Assembly (NCBI GenBank): GCA_016191085.1
Contig: JACPPJ010000030.1
Coordinates: 1 to 64,000, forward strand
DNA from: Acidobacteriota bacterium
GTDB taxonomy: Bacteria; Acidobacteriota; Terriglobia; 2-12-FULL-54-10
DNA: 64,000 nucleotides
Reading direction: 5' to 3'
Shown here: in pieces, positions 51,368 through 60,338 of the stretch
How the letters are laid out: every line of letters starts with the position of its first letter
How positions within the stretch are numbered: the stretch's first letter is position 1
Notes under the pieces: generated by a model
The model's database searches: none
Told to the model about the DNA's origin: nothing
The model's input: the letters and a program-made list of their open reading frames with translations, nothing else
Program-made: the position numbers and the translations under genes

Positions 51368-52717
51368 ATGATGAGCACGTCAAATGTTGCGATAGGTTCG
51401 GCTGCAGTTTCCGGCATGTGGGTAGAGCTAGACGCGAAGATCCGTTCGCACGAGGCGCAAGTAGGAGTCATCGGGCTAGGCTATGTCGGCCTGCCTCTGG
51501 CGCTGACGTTCAAAAATGCAGGGTTCACTGTCGCAGGGTTTGACGTGGACACCCGCCGTGTTTCCGAGCTTCGGAGCGGGCATTCTTACATCACGGATAT
51601 CCCCGATGCGGAGGTGGGCGAGGCTGTCGCTTCGGGCAAACTGTTGGCGACCGACGATCTGAACCGCATAGCAGAGATGGACGCGGTGATCATATGCGTT
51701 CCCACGCCGTTGCGCAAAACCAAAGACCCCGATCTTTCATATGTGCTCTCGGCCGTCGAAGCGATTGCCAAAGGGCTGCGGCGCGGTCAGCTCATCGTGC
51801 TCGAAAGCACTACCTATCCGGGTACGACCGAAGAACTCGTAATACCGCGGCTCGAGGAGACCGGCTTGCGCGTGGGAGAGGATTTCTTCCTGGCGTTCTC
51901 GCCGGAGCGCGTTGATCCCGGCAATAAGAAGTATCCGCCGTCAAGAATCCCCAAAGTGGTGGGCGGTGCGACCGAGCGTTGTGCTCAACTTGCGGCGTTA
52001 TTGTACGCCCAGTGCATCGAAGAGGTGATGACAGTTTCCTCGACCCGTGTTGCGGAGATGGTCAAACTGCTGGAGAACACTTTCCGGAGCGTCAACATCG
52101 CGTTGGCAAACGAAATCGCCCTGATGTGCGCGCATACGGGCATTGACGTTTGGGAGGTGATCAAGGCCGCATCCACCAAGCCGTTCGGCTTCATGCCGTT
52201 TTATCCCGGCCCAGGTCTTGGCGGCCACTGCATTCCGATCGATCCCATTTACCTGCTCTGGAAGGCCAGAGCCGACGGGTTTCCGCTGCGGTTTATTGAT
52301 TTGGCGGATGAAATCAACAGCGGCATGCCGCGCGCCGTGGCTATCCGCGCCATGCAACTGCTGAACCTGCAAGGCAAAGCGTTTAAGGGCGCTCGCGTGC
52401 ACATCTTAGGCGTCACATACAAGCGCGACATCAGTGATATACGCGAATCTCCGGCGCTGGAGATCATCAAGCTCTGCCTTGCTGCCGGCGCGGAACTGTT
52501 TTACAGCGACCCGTTTGTTCCCGTGCTCAGCGTCGAGGGCAGGCGGTTTGAGTCGCTGCCGGTTTCGCCCGAGGTGCTGCGCCAATGCGATCTGGCCATG
52601 ATCGTGACGGATCATTCCAGTTTCGATTATCGGCTGATTGCCGATCATGCGCCGCTAGTGTTCGACACGCGCAATGCCAGCGCTGGGTTACGGAGACCGA
52701 ATATCGTCCGGCTGTAA
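51368..52717 (+). CDS. UDP-sugar 6-dehydrogenase (WbpA/WecC-like)
   Basis: A 449-residue nucleotide-sugar dehydrogenase that oxidises C6 of a UDP-hexose(amine) to a uronic acid with two NAD. The NAD site is VGVIGLGYVGLPLALTF. Further motifs are CVPTPLRKTKDPDLSYV, ESTTYPGTTEELV, FSPERVDPGNK and KLLENTFRSVNIALANEIAL. The catalytic Cys is in GPGLGGHCIPIDPIYL; VTYKRDISDIRESPAL lies in the C-domain. The pattern fits the UDP-GlcNAc or UDP-ManNAc dehydrogenase branch better than UDP-glucose dehydrogenase. AGGAG lies just before the ATG. It directly follows glmS, consistent with acetamido-uronic acid supply. Confidence 0.92.
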   Translation: MMSTSNVAIGSAAVSGMWVELDAKIRSHEAQVGVIGLGYVGLPLALTFKNAGFTVAGFDVDTRRVSELRSGHSYITDIPDAEVGEAVASGKLLATDDLNRIAEMDAVIICVPTPLRKTKDPDLSYVLSAVEAIAKGLRRGQLIVLESTTYPGTTEELVIPRLEETGLRVGEDFFLAFSPERVDPGNKKYPPSRIPKVVGGATERCAQLAALLYAQCIEEVMTVSSTRVAEMVKLLENTFRSVNIALANEIALMCAHTGIDVWEVIKAASTKPFGFMPFYPGPGLGGHCIPIDPIYLLWKARADGFPLRFIDLADEINSGMPRAVAIRAMQLLNLQGKAFKGARVHILGVTYKRDISDIRESPALEIIKLCLAAGAELFYSDPFVPVLSVEGRRFESLPVSPEVLRQCDLAMIVTDHSSFDYRLIADHAPLVFDTRNASAGLRRPNIVRL

Positions 52718-52770
52718 AGTCTAGTCGTAGAGATGGCTCTCACGGGGCGATCGCCAAGCACAGAGGTACT

Positions 52771-53847
52771 ATGGCGGAAGCGATCTTCTGGGTGTCTTTT
52801 GCCTTCGTGTTCTACACATTCGCGGGCTATCCGCTATTGCTGATGGTTTGGCGGCGGCTTGCCCGCAAACCCGTCAAGCGAGGCTTTTGGCAGCCAAGCG
52901 TCAGCATCGTCATCGCGGCACACAATGAGGCGATGCACATCGAGACGAAAATCCGCAACTGCCTAGAACTCGATTACCCGTGCCATAAGCTCGAGATCAT
53001 TCTCTCACTCGACGGCTCGACAGACGGCACGGAGGAGATCGCTCGCCAGTTTGAGAGCGCTATGGTCCGCGTCATACCGTCGCTCGTGCACGAAGGGAAA
53101 GCCGCTGCACTGAATCGCGGCGTGGCAGCGGCTAACAATAAAGTGGTGGTGTTCTGTGATGCGCGCCAGCGCATTCACCCGCATGCTCTGCGGCAGTTGA
53201 TTACGAATTTCAGCGATTCCACGGTAGGAGCCGTTTCCGGTGAATTGATTCTGGTGGAAACGGAATCGTCAGATGACGACACGTCTGCGCCCATGGGCCT
53301 TTACTGGCGGTATGAGAAGTGGATGCGAGGTATGGAGAGCGATATTCACTCGACTGCCGGAGCCACCGGAGCGTTGTATGCTATCCGTCGCGAGCTCTTT
53401 CGCCCGCTGCCGGAGGACACCATCCTCGATGACGTGCTCGTTCCGATGAGAATTGTAATGGAACGCAAGCGCGTTATCTTCGACCCGCGCGCGTTAGCAT
53501 ACGACAAGGTCGCCTGCTGCGCTGAAATCGAGTTCAGAAGGAAAGTCCGCACCTTGTCGGGCAATTATCAGCTCCTGGTGCAGGCTCCCGAACTGCTGCT
53601 CCCCTGGCGCAATCCTATATTCGTACAGTTTGTCTCGCATAAACTCGCGCGGCTGCTGACGCCTTACTTCCTTGGCGCGCTGTTCGTCTCGAATTGTTTT
53701 CTGCTGCGCGGTTTTTACCTGATTCCATTCGCACTTCAATTTGCCTGGTACGCCCTGGCGTTGGCTGGTTGGCTTGCTCCCGAGCGGCAGCAGGGTCAAC
53801 TTGCTTCCCGGACCGCCATGGTGGGGAAGAGCAGGGAATTCTCATGA
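52771..53847 (+). CDS. Family 2 glycosyltransferase, membrane-bound
   Basis: A 358-residue GT2 enzyme. A membrane helix (FWVSFAFVFYTFAGYPLLLM) precedes the catalytic GT-A domain: VSIVIAAHNEAMHIETKI, LSLDGSTDGTEEIA, KAAALNRGVAAANNKVVVFC, DARQRI (DXD-like), AGATGALYAIRRELF, ILDDVLVP and EFRRKVRTLSGNYQLLVQ. Two more helices close the frame. Relatives carry one further C-terminal hydrophobic segment, which here lies in an overlapping frame (53844-54035). AGAGG precedes the ATG at 52771; in-frame sequence upstream overlaps the dehydrogenase gene and is not a plausible start. It probably builds the repeat unit on the membrane. Confidence 0.9.
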   Translation: MAEAIFWVSFAFVFYTFAGYPLLLMVWRRLARKPVKRGFWQPSVSIVIAAHNEAMHIETKIRNCLELDYPCHKLEIILSLDGSTDGTEEIARQFESAMVRVIPSLVHEGKAAALNRGVAAANNKVVVFCDARQRIHPHALRQLITNFSDSTVGAVSGELILVETESSDDDTSAPMGLYWRYEKWMRGMESDIHSTAGATGALYAIRRELFRPLPEDTILDDVLVPMRIVMERKRVIFDPRALAYDKVACCAEIEFRRKVRTLSGNYQLLVQAPELLLPWRNPIFVQFVSHKLARLLTPYFLGALFVSNCFLLRGFYLIPFALQFAWYALALAGWLAPERQQGQLASRTAMVGKSREFS

Positions 53848-54035
53848 AGCAGATTTGGAAGCTCCCCTATACATTTGTTCTGATGAACTGGGCCGCTGTG
53901 GTGAGCCTGGCTCACTTTATTCGTAGAGGTAAAAACCTCCGCAATGAAATTTGGACGGTATCCCCGATGTCACACTCTCACGGGCCTAGCACCGCGGTCG
54001 CAAGCATGGAGCGTCAAGGGAAAATCGCTGCCTGA
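53844..54035 (+). CDS. Small hydrophobic ORF, probably the displaced C-terminus of the GT2 enzyme
   Basis: The ATG overlaps the glycosyltransferase stop (ATGA). Its 63 residues begin MKQIWKLPYTFVLMNWAAVV and continue SLAHFIRRGKNLRNEIW. This is the kind of segment that ends related GT2 enzymes (a last helix, then a RG-K--W motif). So either a frameshift near 53838 has split the gene, or the tail is made separately by coupled translation. The last 25 residues look unstructured. Confidence 0.5.
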   Translation: MKQIWKLPYTFVLMNWAAVVSLAHFIRRGKNLRNEIWTVSPMSHSHGPSTAVASMERQGKIAA

Positions 54036-54105
54036 CACCGTCGGTTCTCCATCCTTTGCAGCGGAATATTAACGGCCTTAACTGTCGCGCAGCAGGTGAG
54101 ATTGC

Positions 54106-55320
54106 ATGAGTGAATTGGTCGAGCGGTTGTCAGAATCTGAATTCGATGCGGTCGGCGCCGAGTGGAACGATCTGCTCCGCGACAGTTCATCCGACTGCTT
54201 CTTCCTGACATGGGAATGGCTTCACAGCTGGTGGAAACATTTGGCCGGCAACCGGAGGCTGTCGGTACTTAAGCTGTGTAACGGCGGCAGTATCGTTGCC
54301 CTCGCACCGCTAGTCCGGAAATCATTGATCTCGCCACTTCCGTACGGGCAGTTGGAGTTTTTGGGGTCAGGGACCGCGGGCTCCGATTATCTCGATTTCA
54401 TCATCCGGCGTGGGTATGAACCCGATGCGCTCCGTCAATTCGAGCGATATTTCGAGCGCGCGAATTCTCTGCTGCGCCTCCAACAGATCCGCCGTGGATC
54501 GGGCGCCGTCGCCCAGCTTGCCGCACATTGCGTTCAGCGTGGCTGGAGATCATGGGAAAGCAAAATCAATGTGTGTCCGAGCATCAATCTCACTGGGCAC
54601 ACATTCGATTCATATCTTGGCACGCTTGGCTCCGAACACCGCTACAATTTCCGGCGCAAGCTCAAGGCGCTCATGCGCCGCTTCGATGTGCAGCTCCAAC
54701 TGGCGTGCTCGGAGGAAGAACGTAAGCAAGCACTAAATCATCTGGTGGCATTACACACCATGCGCTGGCGCGAGCGCGGCGGCTCGGACGCTTTTTTTCT
54801 CCTCGAGCATGTTGCCTTTCATGATGAGATCAGCGCGTTGGCGCTTCGCCGCGGGTGGCTGCGACTGTTCACGCTGACGCTCGACGGCAAGGCCGCGGCA
54901 TCGCTGTATGGATTTCGCTACGGCCGCGTTTTCTACTTCTACCAATCCGGTTTCGATCCCGCCTACTCATCCAGCAGCCTTGGCCTGATCCTGATGGGCA
55001 TGGTAATCCGGCACGCCATCGAAGAAGGTGCAGACGAGTACGACATGCTGCACGGGGCAGAGTCGTACAAATTCCATTGGGCGCACGAACTGCGCGAGCT
55101 GGGAACGTTGGAATTGTATTCGCCCGGAGCCGCCGGATGGGCTTGGAAACTCTTCCGCAGTTCTGTCCGCGCCGGCAAGCAATTGGTCCGAAATGTGCTC
55201 CCTCAAGAGTTTGCGGAGAAGATTGCCGCGCTCCGAAAGCAGAAGGCAGGAAAGGACCTACATGCTCCGAGCCCTGCTCAAGACGGGCAGTTGCCATGTC
55301 TTACGATGGACCGGCATTGA
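54106..55320 (+). CDS. CelD/BcsL-like GNAT acyltransferase
   Basis: A 404-residue protein of the Acetyltransf_6 (CelD/FemAB-like) family. FLTWEWLHSWWKHLAGN at the N-terminus, LEFLGSGTAGSDYLDFI, RYNFRRKLKALMRRF, RLFTLTLDGKAAASLYGFRY and FYFYQSGFDPAYSSSSLG are the recurring motifs. Such proteins acylate exopolysaccharides or related compounds in the cytoplasm. The C-terminus is basic (KIAALRKQKAGKD). The ATG is at 54106 with AGGTGA upstream; the end overlaps the deacetylase gene by 59 nt. Confidence 0.85.
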   Translation: MSELVERLSESEFDAVGAEWNDLLRDSSSDCFFLTWEWLHSWWKHLAGNRRLSVLKLCNGGSIVALAPLVRKSLISPLPYGQLEFLGSGTAGSDYLDFIIRRGYEPDALRQFERYFERANSLLRLQQIRRGSGAVAQLAAHCVQRGWRSWESKINVCPSINLTGHTFDSYLGTLGSEHRYNFRRKLKALMRRFDVQLQLACSEEERKQALNHLVALHTMRWRERGGSDAFFLLEHVAFHDEISALALRRGWLRLFTLTLDGKAAASLYGFRYGRVFYFYQSGFDPAYSSSSLGLILMGMVIRHAIEEGADEYDMLHGAESYKFHWAHELRELGTLELYSPGAAGWAWKLFRSSVRAGKQLVRNVLPQEFAEKIAALRKQKAGKDLHAPSPAQDGQLPCLTMDRH

Positions 55321-56398
55321 CAGGTTAAAAGCCGCCTGCGACGGCACCGCTGATATGCCGGTGGTAATCGGATACCACCGGGTGGTAGCGGACTTCGCCG
55401 CGGAAGCGAAACGGTCGATTCCGGCCCTCTTGATCAGTGTTTCGATGTTCCAGCAGCACCTGGACTGGCTTGAGCGGCATTACGATCTGGTCTCGCTCGA
55501 TCACATTGGGGCTACACTCCGAGACGGCAGCAGGTTCGCGCATCCAGTCGCAGCCATCACGTTCGACGACGCCTATCGCGACAACTTCCTGAACGCTTTC
55601 CCGATTCTCCAAGACAGAAAAATTCCATCCGCCATGTTCGTCCCGACCGATGTCATCGGAGCTTCGGCCCCACTCATCCATGACGAACTTTATCGGTTGA
55701 CTTGCCTGGCATTCCCGCACTGGCACGAGGCCGCCAGTGAAATCGCCGCGGTGCTCGCGCAAGGAGCCATGTCTGCCGTAGATGCTGAGATGCTCGGGTC
55801 GGTGGATGGTCCATTTGCCGCTCTGCGGCTCATGCTGCCTGTTGCACCGCAGGAGTTGCTGCGCCGTGTTGCACGGGTCCTCGAACGGTTTATTCCGCCC
55901 GATCAGGACGTGCGCGCGGCCGAGTCGCTTACGTGGGAGATGCTCGCCGAGATGCAGCGCTGCGGCGTGACCATTGGTTCACATACCAGGACTCACGTGA
56001 TATTGAACAACGAGGATCGCCGTCGCGTGCAGGAGGAGTTGGAAGGCTCGCGAAGGGTACTTCAGGAAAAGCTAAAAACCAGCGTCGCACACTTCTCCTA
56101 CCCGGACGGAGGGTTCAACGCGGAGACGGTTCGCGCGGTCGCGAGCGCCGGCTACTCATTTGCTTATACCACCTGCGGGAGGCGTGATCCGGCTTTCCCG
56201 ATGTTCACTATTCCGCGCCGTCTACTGTGGGAGCGTTCCTGCATCAACGCGGAGAACTCCTTTTCCGGCGCTGTCATGGGATGCCATCTGAACGGGGTGT
56301 TCGATCTCTTGACAAGCTGCGGCCACCATCACGGGGATTCGGTCGGCAGCAATTCCGGCACCCTCAACACGCGAAAAGCCGGGTGGGCGCATTCATGA
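55262..56398 (+). CDS. Polysaccharide deacetylase family protein (NodB homology)
   Basis: A 378-residue carbohydrate esterase family 4 protein. MT1 is AAITFDDAYRDNFLN with the catalytic and metal Asp pair; MT2 is TIGSHTRTHVILNN with the two metal His; MT3-like FSYPDGGFNAETVRAVASAG follows. An insertion of about 90 residues lies between MT1 and MT2. No signal peptide is seen, so it may act on lipid-linked or intracellular intermediates, or be exported otherwise. The start at 55262 has AAAGGA 5 nt upstream, inside the end of the acyltransferase gene. Its stop overlaps the epimerase start (ATGA). Confidence 0.87.
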   Translation: MLRALLKTGSCHVLRWTGIDRLKAACDGTADMPVVIGYHRVVADFAAEAKRSIPALLISVSMFQQHLDWLERHYDLVSLDHIGATLRDGSRFAHPVAAITFDDAYRDNFLNAFPILQDRKIPSAMFVPTDVIGASAPLIHDELYRLTCLAFPHWHEAASEIAAVLAQGAMSAVDAEMLGSVDGPFAALRLMLPVAPQELLRRVARVLERFIPPDQDVRAAESLTWEMLAEMQRCGVTIGSHTRTHVILNNEDRRRVQEELEGSRRVLQEKLKTSVAHFSYPDGGFNAETVRAVASAGYSFAYTTCGRRDPAFPMFTIPRRLLWERSCINAENSFSGAVMGCHLNGVFDLLTSCGHHHGDSVGSNSGTLNTRKAGWAHS

Positions 56399-57564
56399 GC
56401 GCTTTCAAAATCCTGAGCGTGATCGGCAACGCTCGCAATCTGATTAAGATTGCTCCGCTCATCGCCGAGTTGAAACATCACTCGGGTGTTTGCCCGTATT
56501 TGGTGCATACAGGGACGCAATACGAGCAAGTGATCTCCGATCCTTACTTCGATGACCTGGAAATTCCGAGGCCCGACTTCTGCCTCAACATTGGGTCGGG
56601 ATCATTCGCTCGTCAGGTCGCGCTGATGATTCAGGAACTCGAAGGAGTCCTGCTCGACGTCGATCCCGATCTGGTGGTCGTCCTAGGTGACGTTAACTCG
56701 ACTGTCGCAACAAGCATCACCGCCGTTTCTCTCGGATACCCGGTGGCGCATATTGAAGCGGGGCTGCGCACTTTTGATCGTGAGATGCCGGAGGAAATCA
56801 ACGGCGTTGTGACCGATTCCGTCTCCGACTTGCTGTTCACCACAGAACCTGGCGCCGTGAAAAATCTCTTATCGGAAGGGAGGCCCAGCAGCCGGATCTT
56901 TTTCGTCGGAAACATGGTCATCGAGACGCTGCTTAGCAATGCGGACAAGATCGCTCGCTCATCCGTCCACTCCCGTCTGCGTCTCAATCCCAGGACATAC
57001 GCTGTTCTCACGCTCCAGCGGCCTTGCACATTCGAAAACGCAGATGCACTCAGCAGCATCACTGCGGCGATAGAGCAACTGCAGAACGAGATCGCAGTCG
57101 TTTTTCCACTGCATCCCAGCACCAGTACCGAATGGGAGCGGTTTGCAAGCTGGCAGAAAATTCTATCTCTCGCCAACGTGCATACAGTAGAGCCGGTGGG
57201 TTATATCGACTTCATCAAATTGATGAAGGAGTCGCTGTTTGTGATGACGGACACCGGGAGCGTCCAAGACGAATCGACAGCTCTCGGTGTTCCCTGTCTG
57301 ACCTTGAGAGAAAGCACGGAGAGGCCTGTCACCGTCACAGAGGGAACTAACCAACTCGTCGGTTCCGACTACACCACAATTGTGGCAAAAGCCTTCGAGG
57401 TGATCCGCGGAGTGATCTTCCGCGGCAGCGTGCCCGAGAAATGGGATGGACTTGCGACCAAGAGAATCGTTTCACTGCTGCTGAAACAGGAAGGGAAAAT
57501 CCGGCGAATGTACAGCGCCGTGAAACAGAGAGGCATATGCCTGGATCTGCTCAGCCGAGCATAG
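56395..57564 (+). CDS. WecB-like UDP-GlcNAc 2-epimerase family protein with altered active-site residues
   Basis: A 389-residue GT-B-fold protein of the WecB family, which interconverts UDP-GlcNAc and UDP-ManNAc. Conserved parts are VVLGDVNSTVATSITAVSLG, VAHIEAGLRTFDREMPEEIN, FVGNMVIETLL, EPVGYIDFIKLMKES and DTGSVQDESTALGVPCLTLR. Key positions differ: the GTRPEAIK N-terminus reads GNARNLIK, and the TxHRxEN histidine segment reads TLQRPCTFEN (Q208 at the His position). D99, E121 and E133/E134 remain. It may have shifted function, such as hydrolysis or another sugar. ATGA overlap with the deacetylase gene. Confidence 0.85.
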   Translation: MSAFKILSVIGNARNLIKIAPLIAELKHHSGVCPYLVHTGTQYEQVISDPYFDDLEIPRPDFCLNIGSGSFARQVALMIQELEGVLLDVDPDLVVVLGDVNSTVATSITAVSLGYPVAHIEAGLRTFDREMPEEINGVVTDSVSDLLFTTEPGAVKNLLSEGRPSSRIFFVGNMVIETLLSNADKIARSSVHSRLRLNPRTYAVLTLQRPCTFENADALSSITAAIEQLQNEIAVVFPLHPSTSTEWERFASWQKILSLANVHTVEPVGYIDFIKLMKESLFVMTDTGSVQDESTALGVPCLTLRESTERPVTVTEGTNQLVGSDYTTIVAKAFEVIRGVIFRGSVPEKWDGLATKRIVSLLLKQEGKIRRMYSAVKQRGICLDLLSRA

Positions 57565-57596
57565 CTGCTCTGCAACCGCAGCAAGGCGGCATCGAG

Positions 57597-58814
57597 ATGC
57601 GGTTCCGCGAGCGCATCGCGGAGCCGGGAGTATTTCCGTATCGCGTGTTGATGCTCTTCGTGCTGCTGGTGTATTCGCAACTGCCGCGAGTGTACCCCAG
57701 CCTGGAGGAGTATCGGATCGTTTACGTCGTCGGCGGCATCGCCGTGATTTCGTTTGTTCTGGAACGAATCACGGCGCGGAAAGGTTTCGACTTTGTTCGC
57801 CCTCAAAGCCCGCTGATACTCGGTTTTCTTGCGGCCAGTTTCGCTTCGATTTTCGGTGCTGTTTGGATGCGGCACGCGCTGGACAACACTCTGGATCTGG
57901 CCAAGATGGTCGCGCTTTATTTCCTGATCGTCAATTGCATCCGTACTCCTCGCCAGCTTCGCTCGCTGATTTGGCTGATGGTGTTGGGCGGCCTGTTTCC
58001 TGCTGTCGGCGGTATCGTGCACTGGCTTGAAGGAAGTGTAAGGGAAAACCGCGCGGGGTGGGAGGGCATTTTCGCGAACCCGAATGAACTGGCTTACAGC
58101 CTGGTGATTCTAATTCCGTTGGCCGCCTATTTAATGACTCACGCCAGCCGCCTGAAAGTGGTGCTGTTGTGGCTAATAGTGGCCACTTACATCGTGGCGA
58201 TTTACCTGACGTTTTCGCGTGGCGGAATGCTGGGACTGATGGCGATGCTGGCCATTCTGGGCTGGAGATCCCGGCGGCGCGCCGTGCGTGCCCTGGTGCT
58301 TCTGCTTGCGACGGCGACTCTGGTGTTCATCGTTCAGGGATGGTCGCGTGCCGAAGGTTTCACGAGATTGGGAGACGACGCCGACGTGCAGTCCCGCCTC
58401 ACCACCATCTGGTACGGTTTTCAGATGTTCGCCGATCACCCCTTGACCGGAGTCGGCATGGGCTGCTCCGGCGTGGCATGGCCATTATATGCACCGCCAG
58501 ATATAACCAGCAAATGGCTGGTGATCCATAACACATTTGTCCAGACGCTGGCAGAGACCGGTTTGGTTGGCTTCCTCTGTTTCAGTTTCTTGTTAGGCAC
58601 GGCTTGGTACGACTGCAGATTGTTCGGCCGGGAGAAAAGCGCCTCTGTGCCTCGCCTCCTGACGCAGTTACCGCCCAGCCTGGAGACCTCACTCTGTGGG
58701 TTTGCGGTTTGTGCCTTGGCCGGCGGATTCGCTCTGACATGGTTCCCGTACCTGTTGGTTTCTCTGGTCGCGTCACTGAAGAAATTGAGCGACCCGGAAA
58801 CGGCGGTTATTTAA
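57597..58814 (+). CDS. O-antigen ligase/polymerase (Wzy-like) membrane protein
   Basis: About 405 residues with ten or more membrane helices (for example YRVLMLFVLLVYSQL, YVVGGIAVISFVLE, LVILIPLAAYLMTH, VVLLWLIVATYIVAIYL). A large periplasmic loop contains GDDADVQSRLTTIWYGFQMF, ADHPLTGVGMG and the VIHNTFVQTLAETGLVGFL signature of the Wzy_C/O-antigen ligase domain. It would polymerise repeat units in the periplasm. The start at ATG 57597 has AAGGCGG 7 nt upstream; an in-frame ATG at 57537 inside the epimerase gene is the alternative. Confidence 0.88.
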   Translation: MRFRERIAEPGVFPYRVLMLFVLLVYSQLPRVYPSLEEYRIVYVVGGIAVISFVLERITARKGFDFVRPQSPLILGFLAASFASIFGAVWMRHALDNTLDLAKMVALYFLIVNCIRTPRQLRSLIWLMVLGGLFPAVGGIVHWLEGSVRENRAGWEGIFANPNELAYSLVILIPLAAYLMTHASRLKVVLLWLIVATYIVAIYLTFSRGGMLGLMAMLAILGWRSRRRAVRALVLLLATATLVFIVQGWSRAEGFTRLGDDADVQSRLTTIWYGFQMFADHPLTGVGMGCSGVAWPLYAPPDITSKWLVIHNTFVQTLAETGLVGFLCFSFLLGTAWYDCRLFGREKSASVPRLLTQLPPSLETSLCGFAVCALAGGFALTWFPYLLVSLVASLKKLSDPETAVI

Positions 58815-58839
58815 GCCTGACCACGGAGCGCAGCTTTAC

Positions 58840-60327
58840 ATGAACTCCATCTTCAGACCCACGCTCGTGCTGATGTCCGGACGAATGCTCTCGTTTATCG
58901 TCACGTTCTGCATCCCCGTTGTTCTGGTACGCGTTTTCAGTCCCACTGAATACGGCACCTATAAGCAAATTTTCCTGATTTTCGGGACAGCGAACGCCAT
59001 CGCCCAGTTTGGAATGGCGGAGAGCCTCTTTTATTTCGTGCCGCGGTCTCCTGCCAAGGCGGGTCGCTATGTCTTCAATGCGTTGTTGATGCTGTTGATA
59101 GCGGGCGTGCTTTGTTGGTGGTTTATTGCCCGGGACAGTTCCCGCATCTCGGGTCTGTTGAGCAATCAGATGCTGACCCAATACCTGCCGCTGCTGGGCG
59201 CATATCTACTCCTGATGATGCTGTCAGCGACGCTGGAGATCGTCATGATCTCCCGCAAGGAATACCGCTGGGCCGCATTCTGTTACGGTTTTTCGGACTT
59301 GGTGCGAGCTGTATTGTTGATAGCACCGGCGTACCTGTTCCATGCCTTGCGTCCACTGTTATGGGGCGCAGTGCTCTTTGCGGCTGTGCGCTTCGCCACT
59401 GCTATCGTTTACTTCGCGCGCCAATTTGGCAGCCAGTTCCGGCCGGACGTGCCATCGCTCCGCCAGCAGCTCGCCTACGCGCTACCGTTCGAGATGGCCG
59501 TCGTGCTTGACACGCTGCAGGCGAATTTCCACCAGTATGCCGTATCCCACTATTTCGACGTAGCCACCTTCGCCATCTACTCGGTGGGCTGCCTTCAGAT
59601 TCCGCTCATCGATCTACTGGCCACGCCGGCATCAAACGTAATGATGGTGCAGATGAGCGAAGAAGTACGCGAGGGCAGGACGGCCGGGGTTCTGAATATT
59701 TGGCACGAGACTACTAGAAAGCTTGCGTTGGTTTTCTTCCCGCTGTTTGGATTAGCTCTGGTCACCGCAGCTCCCCTGATCACATTCTTGTTTACGAGCA
59801 CGTATTCAGCGAGTGTCCCGATTTTCATGGTGTGGTCGGTAAGCATCCTGTTTGCCGCATTGCAGACGGACGGAGTCTTGCGCGTATATGCGCAAACGCG
59901 CCTGATTTTCATCCTGGGACTTCTGCGACTGGTGTTCATCGCCGCATCAATATACGTTGCGCTTTCTTGGTTTGGACTGCTTGGCGCAGTGTTTGTCACC
60001 ATCGGCGCGCTTGCGCTTGGCAAAGTGTTCGCGTTGTGCGTCATCAAACGGCTGATGCGCGTCAGTACGGCGAAATTGCTGCCGTGGAGCAGCATCGTCT
60101 CTTTTGCCGGCGTAACCGCGGCCTCCTCGCTGATGGCTTTCGGGATCGGCTCGCTGCTCCAGGTGCATGTCTTAGCGCATCTGCTCATCTCCGGAACTGT
60201 GTTCACGGTCACCTACGTGGCACTGTTGTTCGGTTTCGGATTGCTGACGAACGGAGAGCGGCTGGCGCTGACCGGCTGGTTTGACCGCTTTTCAACCGCT
60301 GTTGAAGGTGTCAAAGAGATTCAGTAG
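58840..60327 (+). CDS. Wzx-like oligosaccharide flippase
   Basis: A 495-residue MOP-superfamily transporter with about 12-14 helices. The start LVLMSGRMLSFIVTFCIPVV, then LVRVFSPTEYGTYKQIFLIF and the AESLFYFVPRSPAKAGRYVF loop, are typical of Wzx/RfbX flippases. Later helices include LALVFFPLFGLALVTAAPLI and IFMVWSVSILFAALQTDGVL. It should flip lipid-linked repeat units across the inner membrane for the Wzy protein encoded just upstream. GGAG lies about 12 nt before the ATG. Confidence 0.88.
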   Translation: MNSIFRPTLVLMSGRMLSFIVTFCIPVVLVRVFSPTEYGTYKQIFLIFGTANAIAQFGMAESLFYFVPRSPAKAGRYVFNALLMLLIAGVLCWWFIARDSSRISGLLSNQMLTQYLPLLGAYLLLMMLSATLEIVMISRKEYRWAAFCYGFSDLVRAVLLIAPAYLFHALRPLLWGAVLFAAVRFATAIVYFARQFGSQFRPDVPSLRQQLAYALPFEMAVVLDTLQANFHQYAVSHYFDVATFAIYSVGCLQIPLIDLLATPASNVMMVQMSEEVREGRTAGVLNIWHETTRKLALVFFPLFGLALVTAAPLITFLFTSTYSASVPIFMVWSVSILFAALQTDGVLRVYAQTRLIFILGLLRLVFIAASIYVALSWFGLLGAVFVTIGALALGKVFALCVIKRLMRVSTAKLLPWSSIVSFAGVTAASSLMAFGIGSLLQVHVLAHLLISGTVFTVTYVALLFGFGLLTNGERLALTGWFDRFSTAVEGVKEIQ

Positions 60328-60338
60328 AAAGGCGCAGC

